From Actinoplanes italicus (lineage in GTDB: Bacteria > Actinomycetota > Actinomycetes > Mycobacteriales > Micromonosporaceae): a DNA stretch of 64,000 bases. The DNA is taken from positions 124,001-188,000 of the forward strand of contig NZ_PVMZ01000009.1 in assembly GCF_003001815.1 (NCBI RefSeq), given 5' to 3'. Both the position numbers and the translations under genes were made by a program. This document shows, piece by piece, positions 18,519-27,904 of the stretch. Each line of letters starts with the position of its first letter. The stretch's first letter is position 1. Below the pieces are notes generated by a model, which did no database searches, was not told where the DNA came from, and saw only the letters and a list, made by a program, of their open reading frames with translations.

Positions 18519-21500
18519 CGGATACGGGGCTGACCGGCCTGGAAGTGGTCGACGAGCTCGGCCGTGGCGCGTTCACGATGGTCCACCGGGTCCGCCGCGG
18601 TGACCGCTGGTACGCCGTGAAGCGCCCGCTGGCCGACGCGAGCGCCTACCCCGAGATCCGGACCGAGTTCAGCCGCGAGGCCGCCCTGCTCGCCTGCATC
18701 GACAACCCCGGTGTGGTCCGGGTGCACGCGGTCGGCGACCTCGACGGGGTGCCCGCCCTCATCTTGGACCATCTGGCCGGTGGTTCGCTCACCGATCAGC
18801 TCGGCGGTGGTGTGCTCGCCGAGGAATGGGTGGTCGCGATGGCCGCCCGCCTGGCCCGTGGCCTGGCCGCCGCGCACCGTCTCGGCCTGGTGCACCGCGA
18901 CATCAAACCGGGCAACATCATGGTCGGCCCGGACCAGCCGGCCACCCTGATCGACTTCGGGCTGGCACAGATCGGCGCCGAACGCGGTGACACCGACGAG
19001 GCCGTCGGCACCTTCCTGTACACCTCGCCGGAACAGTCCGGCATGCTCAAACGGCCGGTCGACGGCCGCTCCGACCTCTACTCGCTCGGCGTCGTCCTCT
19101 ACGAGTGCCTGACCGGCCGGCTGCCGTTCGAGGCCGACGACGTCGGTGAGCTGCTCCGCCTGCACCTGGCCGCCCCGGTCCCGGACCTCGCCGAACTGCG
19201 CCCCGGCATCGACCCGGCCCTGCAGGCCGTGGTGAACAGGCTGCTCGCCAAGGATCCCGACGACCGCTATCCGGACGCCGCGGCACTGTTGGCAGACCTG
19301 CGCGGCTGCCCCGGCGGGGAGGCCGCCGGACAGGGCGCGGTCACCGGCTGGCCGCTGCGCGGGCGCTCCGAGGAGACCGGCCGGCTCAGCCGCCGCTGGG
19401 AACGGGCCCGCGCCGGACAGGGCGGGGTCGCCGTCATCCGCGGCGCCGCCGGATCCGGCCGCACCCGGCTCGCCGAGGAGGTCGCCGCCGAGGCGTCGGC
19501 CGCCGGGCTGCCGGTCTTCTGGGCCACCTGCCGTCCCGACGAGGCGACCCCGCTGGCAGCCGTCCGCGAGGCGGTCGCCGCCTGGCAGGCCGGGGCCCGC
19601 CGGTTGAGTCCCGAGCAGCGCGCCGCCGTCGATCAGATCATCGCCGAGGCCGCGGCCACGGCTGGACCGGGACTGCTCGCCCGGCTTTTCGGCGACCTGG
19701 TCCCGGCCGTCTCCGGCGAACCCGCGCCCGGCGGCGACGAACACGTGCTCGGCGCCGGAGCCGTGTTCCTCGGCGAGCTGGCCACCCGCTCCGGCGGGCT
19801 GCTGCTGGTCGTCGACGACGCTCAGCACCTCGACTCCGGCACCCGCCAGCTCATCGAGAAGCTCGCCGCCGAGCTGGCCGGACTACCCGCCCTGATCCTG
19901 TTCACCGTCCCGGACGGCGCCGGCGATCCGGCCGCCGGCATGGACACCGGCGGTGCTCTCGAGGTCACCTGCGCGCCGCTGCCGGCCTCGGCCGTGGCCG
20001 ACGTGATCGCCTCCCGCCTGCCCGGCGCCGAGGTCCCCGTCGACCTCGTACGGCACGTGACCGCCCGTACCGACGGAACGCCCCTCGCGGTCGTCAGCTA
20101 CCTGCTGCGGCTGCTCGACGCGGGTCTGATCAGCCCGTTCTGGGGCACCTGGCGGCTGGACCAGCGCGGCGCCGACGCACTGCCACCGGTCGCCGACGTG
20201 CGCGACCTGATCGCGGCCCGGCTCACCGGCCTGCCCGCCGAGACCCTGGACTGCCTGACCGTCGCCGCCGCGGCCGGCATCCGGTTCCGCCCGGAGACGC
20301 TGTTCGTGCTCGGCGAACCCGACCGTGTGCTCGGCGCCCTCGCCGCCGCGGCCGACCGGCACGTGCTGGAGTCCCGCCCCGGCGGCTGGTACGCGTTCGT
20401 CCACCCGCAACTGCGTGACGTCCTCCTCGACCGGGTCGACGCGGACGCCCTGCGCCGGATGCACGCCGACCTGGCCCGCGCGCTGGAAGGACTGCCCGAG
20501 GACCTGCGCGACGACGGGCACGCGTACGCCGTGGCCCGCCACCACCGGCAGGCCGGTGACGCCGCCTCGCCCGAGGACCGGCGCCGCAGCGCCGCCACCG
20601 CCGGCCGCCGCGCACTCGCCGACCAGGCCCCGGCCGAGGCGATCGGCTACCTCACCGATGCGGTCGCCGACGACCCGGCACCCGACAGCCGGCTACTGCA
20701 CGCGCTGGCCCGGGCCTACCTGGCCGGCGGGCGGCTCGACGAGGCCGACGCGGTGCTCGACCGGGCCCTCGCCGCCGAGACCGACCGGCTGCGGCGGGCC
20801 CTGCTGCTCACCACCCGCATCGAGCTGCACCACACCGTCTGGGACGACAGCCGGGCGCTGGAGACGGCTCGGGCCGCCCTCGCCGAACTGCGCCGGCCGG
20901 TGCCCGGCGCGGGACTGATCGCCCTGATCCAGACTCTGTTCATCGCGATGGCCGGTGCGTTCGTCAGGCGTACCGGAATCGGTCGGGGAACCGCGAGCGG
21001 CCGGGACCGGGAGACGCAGGCCGCGCTCGCCGCCGTCCTCGACGCCGGCGGCTACGCCGCAGCGGTCGGCATGCGCCTGAAGGAGGCGGGCATCTTCGCG
21101 TTGCGCGCCATGTACGCGGTCAACCGGCTCGGCCCGTGCCCCGAGTACGTTCGCGTCTACAGCCTGATCGGCTACGTGACGGCGATGATCAAGCTGCGCG
21201 GCACCAGCGACCGCTGCCTGAAGCGGGCCGCCGAGGTGGCCGCCGGCCTGGGCGATCCCGGCCTGGGCGCCTATGTGGAGTGGATGCAGGGCTGTGCACT
21301 GCTCTTCAGCGGCGCCGACGACGGCAGCATCTGGGAGAAGACGATCACCCGGAACGCCCGCTGGTACGTACCGGCGCAGCTCGTTCCCGGCTACGCCACG
21401 CTCGGCCTGCGTTATCTGCTGCGCGGCTACGTCGAGGACGCCGCCCGCGAGTACGAGCGCGGCATGCAGCTCCTCGACGACCAGCAGGGTGCTCTCGGCA

Positions 21501-23659
21501 CCTCGCTCGGCATGCTCACCATCATGGTCCCGGCTGGGCAGAGCCGGTTCGGCGATGCCGCGGCCGCGCTGAAACGGCTGCGTGAGGTGTTCCCGCCGGG
21601 AGTCGGCACCCGCGTGCAGCGGGCCAACATCCTCACCGCCGCCGCGTGCGTCCTGATCGAACAGGGCGAGGTCGGCGAGCAACTGCAGAGCGTGTTCGAC
21701 GAGTTCCACGAGCTGGGGCTGAGCCGGAGCGAACTCATGCCGCAACACCGGTGGATCTACGTCTATCAGGCACACGCCCGGCTGATCCAGTTCCGCTATG
21801 CCTCCGACGCCGACCGCCCGGCCCGGCTCGAGGCGGCCGGCAAGGCGATCAAGGCCCTCGGAAAGGTCGGCGGCACCCCGCTGCTGCGCTGCGTCCACCT
21901 CACCACCAAGGCGTCACTGCACCTGGCCTCGGCCGATCCGCAGCGCTGCATCAAGGTCGCCGACGAGGCCGAACGGCGGCTGCGCAAGGTGGACGCGCCG
22001 TTCATCCAGTACGAGGTGTTCCGGATCCGGGCCCGTGCCATGCGCGCCATGGGGCTGGCCAACGAGGCCGATCGGCAGGCCCGGTTCGCTCTCGGGATGG
22101 CGCTGTTCCACGGCTGGGAGCAGCGGCGCAGGCAGACGCGTACCGAATTCGCGGTCGAGGAGGGTGCCGGCACGCATCGCCGGACCGTCGCCGAACGCCG
22201 CCCGGCCTCCGGCCGCAACCGCCATCTCGAAGCGTTGCAGCAGGTCGGGACTGCCGCCGCGACCATCCTGGACCCACAGCAGCTGGCCAGCGTCGCCCTC
22301 GACGAGATGCTGCGCATCCTCGGCGCCGAGCGGGCCATCTTCTTCCTGCTCGACGAGAGCGGCGAACCGGTCCGCTACGCCGGCCGCGACGTCTCCGGCG
22401 AGCTGGCCGAGACCGGCGACTTCGGCGTCAGCCTGGTCCGGCGGGTTGCCGAGACCGGCGAGCCGGTCGTCATCACCGGCACCGAACAGGGCGCCGCCCT
22501 CGGTTCACGCAGCGCCGTCGTGCACGGCCTGCGCAGCATCCTGATCGCGCCCGTCCAGTTCAAGGGCCGGCTGGTCGCCGTCGTCTACCTCGACAGCCGC
22601 CTCGCCCGCGGCATCTTCACCGACGACGACGTCGCCGTCCTCACCGCCGTCAGCAGCCACGTCGCGGTGTCCCTGGAGACCGCCCGCGCCGCCCAGCTGC
22701 ACTCCGCCGTCCAGGCCGCCCGTCAGCAGCAGGCCCTCGCCGAGATGCTGCGCGCCAGCCTCGCCGAGCTCACCGCGATCCTCGAGCCCGACCGCCTGCT
22801 GCGTCACCTGTGCGGCACGCTGCGGGCCCAGCTCGGCGGAACCGCGGCGTGCCTGATCAGCCCCTCCGGCGACGTGCTCGAGGTGACCGGTCCGGCACCC
22901 GCCGAAGCGGTCGGCACGCAGGCGCCCTACTTCGACGTCGAGTCACCCGAGATCCTCGATCCGGAGACCACGGCGGGCGTACGGGAGAGGCTGCTCGGCG
23001 GAGCGCCGGCCGCCCTCGTCGTGCCCCTGACCGGACGCGACGGCCCGGTCGGCGTCGTCCTGATCGGTGGCGCCGGCCTCGACGACACCAGCCGGCAGGT
23101 CGCGGCGGCGCTGGCCACCCAGGGCATGGCCGCCTACGAGAACGCCCGCCTCTTCAGCCGCGTCCAGGAGCTCGCCACCACCGACGAACTGACCGGCCAG
23201 CACAACCGCCGGCACTTCTACGCCATCGCCGGAGCGTTGGTGCAGGCCGCGGCCCGCAACAGCCGTCAGCTCGCGGCGGTCATGCTGGACATCGACAAGT
23301 TCAAGGGCATCAACGACACGTACGGCCATGGCGTGGGCGACGAGGTCATCCGTACCGTGGCCGCCCGCATCCGCAGGTGTCTGCGTCACTCCGACGTACT
23401 CGGCCGCTACGGTGGCGAGGAGTTCGCCGCGGTCCTGCCCGACCACGAGGGCCACGCCGCCGAACTGGCCGAACGCATCCGCCTGGCCGTCTCCGCCGAC
23501 CCGATACCCACCCAGGCGGGCCCGCTGCCGGTGACCATCAGTGTCGGCCTCACGAGCCTGACCGCCGACGACACCACCCTCGACGAGCTGCTGGCCCGCG
23601 CCGACCACGCCCTCTACCGGGCAAAGGAGTCAGGCCGGAACCGAGTGATGATCGATTGA
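18515..23659 (+). CDS. giant Ser/Thr protein kinase-AAA ATPase-TPR-GAF-GGDEF protein
   Basis: This 1714-residue protein joins four modules. Residues 8-265 are a Hanks-type kinase with Lys36, HRDIKPGN (Asp129) and DFG (Asp147). Residues 280-650 are an AAA-type/STAND ATPase with a P-loop (GAAGSGRT 310-317) and Walker B LLLVVDDAQHL. A long helical TPR-like region (650-1220) follows. Two GAF domains (about 1240-1390 and 1410-1540) lead to a C-terminal diguanylate cyclase with an intact GGEEF (1633-1637), preceded by MLDIDKFKGINDTYGHGVGDEV. The kinase-ATPase-GAF part resembles PknK/MalT-like sensor kinases. The fusion would place c-di-GMP synthesis under the control of a protein kinase. It is coupled by a 4-nt overlap to the GGDEF-EAL gene. 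Confidence 0.94.
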   Translation: MTDTGLTGLEVVDELGRGAFTMVHRVRRGDRWYAVKRPLADASAYPEIRTEFSREAALLACIDNPGVVRVHAVGDLDGVPALILDHLAGGSLTDQLGGGVLAEEWVVAMAARLARGLAAAHRLGLVHRDIKPGNIMVGPDQPATLIDFGLAQIGAERGDTDEAVGTFLYTSPEQSGMLKRPVDGRSDLYSLGVVLYECLTGRLPFEADDVGELLRLHLAAPVPDLAELRPGIDPALQAVVNRLLAKDPDDRYPDAAALLADLRGCPGGEAAGQGAVTGWPLRGRSEETGRLSRRWERARAGQGGVAVIRGAAGSGRTRLAEEVAAEASAAGLPVFWATCRPDEATPLAAVREAVAAWQAGARRLSPEQRAAVDQIIAEAAATAGPGLLARLFGDLVPAVSGEPAPGGDEHVLGAGAVFLGELATRSGGLLLVVDDAQHLDSGTRQLIEKLAAELAGLPALILFTVPDGAGDPAAGMDTGGALEVTCAPLPASAVADVIASRLPGAEVPVDLVRHVTARTDGTPLAVVSYLLRLLDAGLISPFWGTWRLDQRGADALPPVADVRDLIAARLTGLPAETLDCLTVAAAAGIRFRPETLFVLGEPDRVLGALAAAADRHVLESRPGGWYAFVHPQLRDVLLDRVDADALRRMHADLARALEGLPEDLRDDGHAYAVARHHRQAGDAASPEDRRRSAATAGRRALADQAPAEAIGYLTDAVADDPAPDSRLLHALARAYLAGGRLDEADAVLDRALAAETDRLRRALLLTTRIELHHTVWDDSRALETARAALAELRRPVPGAGLIALIQTLFIAMAGAFVRRTGIGRGTASGRDRETQAALAAVLDAGGYAAAVGMRLKEAGIFALRAMYAVNRLGPCPEYVRVYSLIGYVTAMIKLRGTSDRCLKRAAEVAAGLGDPGLGAYVEWMQGCALLFSGADDGSIWEKTITRNARWYVPAQLVPGYATLGLRYLLRGYVEDAAREYERGMQLLDDQQGALGTSLGMLTIMVPAGQSRFGDAAAALKRLREVFPPGVGTRVQRANILTAAACVLIEQGEVGEQLQSVFDEFHELGLSRSELMPQHRWIYVYQAHARLIQFRYASDADRPARLEAAGKAIKALGKVGGTPLLRCVHLTTKASLHLASADPQRCIKVADEAERRLRKVDAPFIQYEVFRIRARAMRAMGLANEADRQARFALGMALFHGWEQRRRQTRTEFAVEEGAGTHRRTVAERRPASGRNRHLEALQQVGTAAATILDPQQLASVALDEMLRILGAERAIFFLLDESGEPVRYAGRDVSGELAETGDFGVSLVRRVAETGEPVVITGTEQGAALGSRSAVVHGLRSILIAPVQFKGRLVAVVYLDSRLARGIFTDDDVAVLTAVSSHVAVSLETARAAQLHSAVQAARQQQALAEMLRASLAELTAILEPDRLLRHLCGTLRAQLGGTAACLISPSGDVLEVTGPAPAEAVGTQAPYFDVESPEILDPETTAGVRERLLGGAPAALVVPLTGRDGPVGVVLIGGAGLDDTSRQVAAALATQGMAAYENARLFSRVQELATTDELTGQHNRRHFYAIAGALVQAAARNSRQLAAVMLDIDKFKGINDTYGHGVGDEVIRTVAARIRRCLRHSDVLGRYGGEEFAAVLPDHEGHAAELAERIRLAVSADPIPTQAGPLPVTISVGLTSLTADDTTLDELLARADHALYRAKESGRNRVMID

Positions 23660-23703
23660 CAGCCCGCCGAGCCGCCGCGCCTACCGCCTCGATCTTGTGA
23701 GCT

Positions 23704-24480
23704 TCAGAGGTCTGTGGTGCTGAAGTGCATGTAGTCCTTGAGGCTCGTCCAGCGGCCGCCCCAGAAGAAGCCCCGCGTGGTGAAAGCGGGCACGACGCCG
23801 TTCTCGTGCATCATCCCCGGCCAGTGCTTGTGGCGGGCCAGCCACGTGCGGCTGTTCGGCGGGTCGAGGTAGTCGCCTCGGATCATCGGGTTCTGGCGCG
23901 GATTGATGTCGATGGCGCGGCCGTAGGAGTGCTGGGACCACTTGGTGGTTCCGGCGACGAAGCGGCACTCGTAGCCCAGGGTCAGCACGGTTTTGTCGGG
24001 GACCACGGCCGGTGGCATCGCCATGATCGGGAACCGCCAGCGGTAGAGGTCCGCGAACGCGCTCTGTGTCGCGGTGGCCAGGGTCTGGTGCATGATCACC
24101 CAGCCGTCGTGGGCGCTGCCGTCGAAGCCGAGGTATTTGACGTGGATGCGCCGCAGCTCGGTGGCGGGGACCGGGCATTTCTTGGCCGGGTCACCGTTCG
24201 CCTCGGCCGGGGTCACCGTCTCGATCCGGGACCGCCAGGCGGGCAGCGGTGCGTACGGTTCGGTAAGCCGCAGCATGCCGTCGATGCGCAGTGGTGTCCC
24301 GGCCCGCACACCGTTCCATTCGCGCAGGTCGGCGACGCGTACGTCGTACCGCCGGGAAATGGATGTCAGGGTGTCGCCGGGCCGGATGATGTACGCCGTG
24401 GCCGGAGGCGCCGCCGTGGCCGGTGCCGGGTTGGCGGCCACCAGGACCGCGCAGACGAATGCCGAGAGTGATCTTCCCAC
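23704..24480 (-). CDS. secreted LysM-M15 family D-Ala-D-Ala carboxypeptidase-like protein
   Basis: This is a 258-residue secreted protein. A signal peptide (1-23, ending ATA-AP) is followed by a LysM domain (about 28-70, YIIRPGDTLTSISRRYDV) for peptidoglycan binding. An M15-type peptidase domain carries zinc ligands His184 and Asp191 (HSYGRAIDINP) and His252 (KDYMHF). It likely trims stem peptides of the cell wall. The order LysM then M15 is common in actinobacteria. It is convergent with the kinase-cyclase gene, with 44 nt between the stops. That gap holds CGATCTTGTGA, an 11-mer also found in the repeats near 49.85 kb. Confidence 0.9.
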   Translation of the reverse strand: MGRSLSAFVCAVLVAANPAPATAAPPATAYIIRPGDTLTSISRRYDVRVADLREWNGVRAGTPLRIDGMLRLTEPYAPLPAWRSRIETVTPAEANGDPAKKCPVPATELRRIHVKYLGFDGSAHDGWVIMHQTLATATQSAFADLYRWRFPIMAMPPAVVPDKTVLTLGYECRFVAGTTKWSQHSYGRAIDINPRQNPMIRGDYLDPPNSRTWLARHKHWPGMMHENGVVPAFTTRGFFWGGRWTSLKDYMHFSTTDL

Positions 24481-24619
24481 AGCGGTACAGCGTTACCCAG
24501 AAGTGCGCCCCGTACCGGTGAACCGCCCCAAAGATCATCCGTAGCGGGACGATCGGGATTCGATCCGTCCGTGCCGGGTACGAAGGGGCTGACCGTTTCG
24601 CCGGACAGAGGAGGAACAG

Positions 24620-25000
24620 ATGACTGCCGTCGCCAACCCGGCCACCGTTGCCGAGTGCCTGCGTGTGGGGGCCGGCTTTTCGCAGGGCGACCGCAACTGG
24701 CTGGTCGAGTTGTTCGGCACCCTGGACGCCAGACTCGCCTCCTTCCACGCCGATGCCACCGAGCTGGAGATCTCCGTCAAGGACCGCGACGCTCGTGGCC
24801 AGAAGGTGACGCTGGAGTGCTGGCTCAGCGGGGGCGAGAAGATCGTGACGACGTCCTCGGAGGAGGAACTGCACGCGGCCGTGATGGACGCGCGTGACGA
24901 CCTGCGCCGGCGGATCGACGACATCCGGACCCGGCGGGAGCCGCGGCACAACCGGCACCTGCGTGAGGTGCCGCAGCCCATGGACATCGACATTCAGTAG
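24620..25000 (+). CDS. short HPF/RaiA-like ribosome-associated protein
   Basis: This is a 126-residue protein whose central part (LEISVKDRDARGQKVTLECWLSGGEKIVTTSSEEELHAAVMDARDDLRRRIDDIRTRR) matches the beta-alpha-beta-beta-beta-alpha pattern of the S30AE/HPF N-terminal domain, with a basic C-terminal helix. It lacks the long-HPF C-terminal dimerisation domain. Short forms bind 30S subunits during stress or dormancy. A strong GAGGAGG site lies 6 nt before the ATG. A 26-bp perfect hairpin follows the stop. The assignment rests on fold-like pattern rather than a strict motif. Confidence 0.68.
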   Translation: MTAVANPATVAECLRVGAGFSQGDRNWLVELFGTLDARLASFHADATELEISVKDRDARGQKVTLECWLSGGEKIVTTSSEEELHAAVMDARDDLRRRIDDIRTRREPRHNRHLREVPQPMDIDIQ

Positions 25001-25008
25001 ACGCCGTT

Positions 25009-25065
25009 CCGGAAACACGTCAGCCGTACCTCACTCGCAGTGAGGTACGGCTGACGTGTTTCCGG
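25009..25065. terminator. 26-bp perfect stem-loop, bidirectional terminator between convergent genes
   Basis: Positions 25009-25034 are exactly complementary to 25040-25065, leaving a 5-nt loop (TCGCA). The stem starts CCGGAAACACGTC and lies 9 nt after the HPF-like stop and 7 nt before the stop of the convergent permease gene. It serves both strands. There is no U-tract, which is common in actinomycete terminators. A 26-bp flawless stem is unusually long. Confidence 0.9.
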
Positions 25066-25071
25066 CGTCGG

Positions 25072-26247
25072 TCAGGCGGCGGGCGCGGGCGCCGGGCCGG
25101 CAGGCGGTGGCGGTGAGGCCGCGGCTGGTGGCGAGGACTCGGCCGCTGGCGAGGGTTCGGCGGGCGGGGCCGAGACGGGTGGCGGGGCGTCGGTGAGCTG
25201 TTCGCGTATGTAGTTCCAGAGAACGGCGATCATCGCGGCCACCGGCACGGCCAGCAGCGCGCCCACGATGCCGTAGAGGCTGCTGCCCAGGGTTACGGCC
25301 AGCAGGACGACTCCGGCGTGCAGGCCCAGCCCGCGGCTCTGCAGCATCGGCTGGAAGACGTTCCCCTCCAGTTGCTGCACCACGATGATGATGGCCAGCA
25401 CGATCAGCGCGTCGGTCCACCCGTTGGTGACGAAGGTGATGATGACCGCGACGAAGCCGGCGAAGAGCGCGCCCACGATCGGGATGAACGCCGTGATGAA
25501 GGTCAGCACCGCGAGCGGCAGGGCGAGGTCGACGCCGAGGATCGCCAGACCGATGCCGATCAGCACGGCGTCGAGCAGGCCGACCAGGGCCTGGGACCGG
25601 ACGAATGCGCCGAGCGTCTCCCAGCAGCGGCCGGCGACGGCGGGGATGTCGGTGGAGAGCCGGCCGGGCAGCTGACGGCCCAGCCACGGCAGGAACCGCG
25701 GCCCGTCCTTGAGGAAGAAGAACATCAGGAACAGCGCGAGCACCGTGTTGACCAGGCCGTTCACTACCGAGCTGACACCGCTGAGGGTGGCCGTGGCGAT
25801 GCCGCCGACGCTGGACTGCAGCCTGTCGGTGGCGGTGTCGAGGTACCCGCTGACCTGTTCGTCAGTGATCTTCAGCGGCGGCCCGGCCGCCCACTGACGC
25901 AGCTCGTTGATACCGGCGACGACCTGGTCGGCCAGTTCGCCGGACTTGGCGCCGACCGGCACCGCGATGCCGACCAGGGTGCCGATCGCGACCAGCAGGA
26001 AGAGCAGTGTCACGAGGCTGGCGGCCAGGGCGGGATGCCACCCGTGCTTGCGCAGGAACCGGGCCGGTGGCCAGGTCAGGGTGGTGAGCAGCAGCGCGAT
26101 CACCACCGGCCAGATCACCGACCAGGCGCTGCCGAGCATCCGCAGGGCCACCCAGGTGGCCAGCAGGACCAGCAGCAGCTGCAGGGAGATGCTCGCCGAT
26201 TGGCGCAGCGCTCCCCGCGTTCTTCTCGTGTTAAGACCGGTGCCCAT
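25072..26247 (-). CDS. AI-2E family transporter (PerM/YdiK-like permease)
   Basis: This is a 391-residue protein with about eight membrane helices. Family features include the N-terminal pair of helices (LLLVLLATWVALRMLGSAWSVIWPVVIALLLTTLTWPPA), a central extracytoplasmic part, and the C-terminal signature FITAFIPIVGALFAGFVAVIITFVTNGW with QLEGNVFQPMLQSRGLGLHAGVVLLAV. Despite the family name, members also act as Na+/H+ antiporters or solute exporters, so no substrate is assigned. The last 45 residues are Pro/Ala/Ser-rich low complexity and cytoplasmic. The gene is separated from the peroxidase gene by a terminator hairpin. Confidence 0.9.
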   Translation of the reverse strand: MGTGLNTRRTRGALRQSASISLQLLLVLLATWVALRMLGSAWSVIWPVVIALLLTTLTWPPARFLRKHGWHPALAASLVTLLFLLVAIGTLVGIAVPVGAKSGELADQVVAGINELRQWAAGPPLKITDEQVSGYLDTATDRLQSSVGGIATATLSGVSSVVNGLVNTVLALFLMFFFLKDGPRFLPWLGRQLPGRLSTDIPAVAGRCWETLGAFVRSQALVGLLDAVLIGIGLAILGVDLALPLAVLTFITAFIPIVGALFAGFVAVIITFVTNGWTDALIVLAIIIVVQQLEGNVFQPMLQSRGLGLHAGVVLLAVTLGSSLYGIVGALLAVPVAAMIAVLWNYIREQLTDAPPPVSAPPAEPSPAAESSPPAAASPPPPAGPAPAPAA

Positions 26248-26273
26248 GCGATCACCCTAAGGACACCGGGCCC

Positions 26274-26299
26274 GGGCCGCGCGCCGGGACGCGCGGCCC
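26274..26299 (-). terminator. GC-rich stem-loop downstream of the peroxidase gene
   Basis: GGGCCGCGCG (26274-26283) pairs with CGCGCGGCCC (26290-26299) around a 6-nt loop. It lies 9 nt after the peroxidase stop on the minus strand and upstream of the AI-2E gene, so it separates two minus-strand units. There is no U-tract. Confidence 0.75.
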
Positions 26300-26308
26300 G
26301 TACACGGA

Positions 26309-27829
26309 TCAGAGGTTCAGGGCGAATTTCAGGAGGTCTCCGGTACGGAACTGCCCGGTGGCCGGGGCGATCGGCGCGACCGGACGGAACCCGGGGTTGA
26401 CCTTGAGGTACCCGCTCTTGTCGGCCTCCAGGATGCCGAGGATGACCTCGGTGACGATCCGCCCGCCGACCGCGCCGAGGCGCTCGCCGGCGTGGGTGAG
26501 CTCTGCCTCCTTGAGGATGTAGAACCAGAGCGGCGCTTTGCCCTGCCAGCCCGGGTTCGCCGGGTCGGGGAGTCCGAGCTGTTCGTTGGTGAGCGGGGTG
26601 ACGCCCATCCGGCTCGCGACGTCCTGTCCGGCGGGCAGTCCGAGCCGGACACCGCGGAGCAGGTTGCGTTCGGCGAGCGACGGGGTGCCGTCGTCGACGA
26701 CGGTGGCGGGCATGTTGAACAGCGGCAGCGACAGTTTGCCGTCGATGCGGCGAGCGGCGTTGCGCGGGGCCGCGGGCTTGCCGGGTACGTCGAAGAAGTG
26801 CCACCAGTCGATCTCGAGCCGGGCCGGCAGCGGCCGGTTGCCACGCAGATCACCGCCCTCCTGACCGAAGATCGCGGCGGCCGAGGTCTGGCCGTTGCGC
26901 TGGTTGAGCAGGTACCCGGCCCGGACCATGCTGTGCCCGAAGCGGTACGCGGCGACCGAGTACTCGATCGGCATCATGGGGCGGTGCGGGTTCTTCGGCT
27001 TGTAGAACTCGCGTTTGACCTTGCCCTTGTTGTCGAGGTACCGCCCGACCACCTCGGGGCCGGCGATCTTCTCGAGGAAGTCGTGGATGATGATCCATTG
27101 GAAGTGCCAGCGGGTCAGCCGCTGGGCCTCGGCCAGGTTCTTCGCGAGCCCGGTCGCCAGGGTGCGGTTGTGGAACTTCGCGAACGCCAGGTGCAGCTGG
27201 GCGACGATCAGGTTCTCGTCGTTGCGGGCGTCGCCGATGATGGCGCTGCCGTCGGCGCGGCGGGGCAGGTCGTCGACGCCGTTGGCGTTGCGGACGATCT
27301 TCATCCGGGTGCGGTCGGCCTCGTACATGTCCGGGTCCTCGGCCGGGCCGCGGCCGTAGAGCGATCCGAGGTCGAACAGCGGCGTGTCGAAGTTGGTGAG
27401 CGCCAGCGGGTCGGCCTGCGCGTCGGCCAGCGGCGTCCGGTCCAGCGTCATGTCGTGGTCGATGAACTGACCGAGGAACGTGAAACCCGCGGGGATCCGT
27501 GGGTTGTCCAGGTCGGGGGTGTTCGGTCCGGTGGGCTCACCCATCTGCACGGCCAGCGACTTGAGCAGGTCCTCCGGCGGCGTGTACGCCTCCGTGTTCT
27601 TGAACATGATGCCGAATCGGCCCTCTTTGTCGCGGCCGCCCTTGACCGCGATCTCGCTGCCGCGGTTGCCGGCGACGGCGTGCTTCCAGTCGGCGGGTGC
27701 GCCGGCCGGGGCGCCGGGTGCGGCGTGCGCCGGGGTGGCCAGGGCGGCGGCGCCGGTGGTGCCCACGGTCGCCGCGACCGCGGCGGTTCCGGCGAGCAGC
27801 CTGCGCCGGTCGATGTTCGTGTCAGCCAT
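26309..27829 (-). CDS. Tat-exported animal-type haem peroxidase
   Basis: This is a 506-residue protein of the cyclooxygenase-peroxidase superfamily. From the ATG at 27829 it begins MADTNIDRRRLLAGTAA, a twin-arginine signal with an AHA-AP cleavage region. The distal histidine lies in GQFIDHDMTLD (His125), the catalytic arginine in GDARNDEN (Arg about 202), and the proximal haem ligand in YRFGHSMVRAGY (His299). Members oxidise halides or phenols, or act in defence; the substrate here is unknown. An ATG at 27868 would add 13 residues ahead of the Tat motif, and neither start has a clear ribosome site. It appears to be a single-gene unit. Confidence 0.91.
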   Translation of the reverse strand: MADTNIDRRRLLAGTAAVAATVGTTGAAALATPAHAAPGAPAGAPADWKHAVAGNRGSEIAVKGGRDKEGRFGIMFKNTEAYTPPEDLLKSLAVQMGEPTGPNTPDLDNPRIPAGFTFLGQFIDHDMTLDRTPLADAQADPLALTNFDTPLFDLGSLYGRGPAEDPDMYEADRTRMKIVRNANGVDDLPRRADGSAIIGDARNDENLIVAQLHLAFAKFHNRTLATGLAKNLAEAQRLTRWHFQWIIIHDFLEKIAGPEVVGRYLDNKGKVKREFYKPKNPHRPMMPIEYSVAAYRFGHSMVRAGYLLNQRNGQTSAAAIFGQEGGDLRGNRPLPARLEIDWWHFFDVPGKPAAPRNAARRIDGKLSLPLFNMPATVVDDGTPSLAERNLLRGVRLGLPAGQDVASRMGVTPLTNEQLGLPDPANPGWQGKAPLWFYILKEAELTHAGERLGAVGGRIVTEVILGILEADKSGYLKVNPGFRPVAPIAPATGQFRTGDLLKFALNL

Positions 27830-27904
27830 GGCCAGGAAAGTAGCCAGGTATACGGAGCTTTGCGACATCGCGGGACACGTTCGGACTAATACCGGCTGGA
27901 CGGC

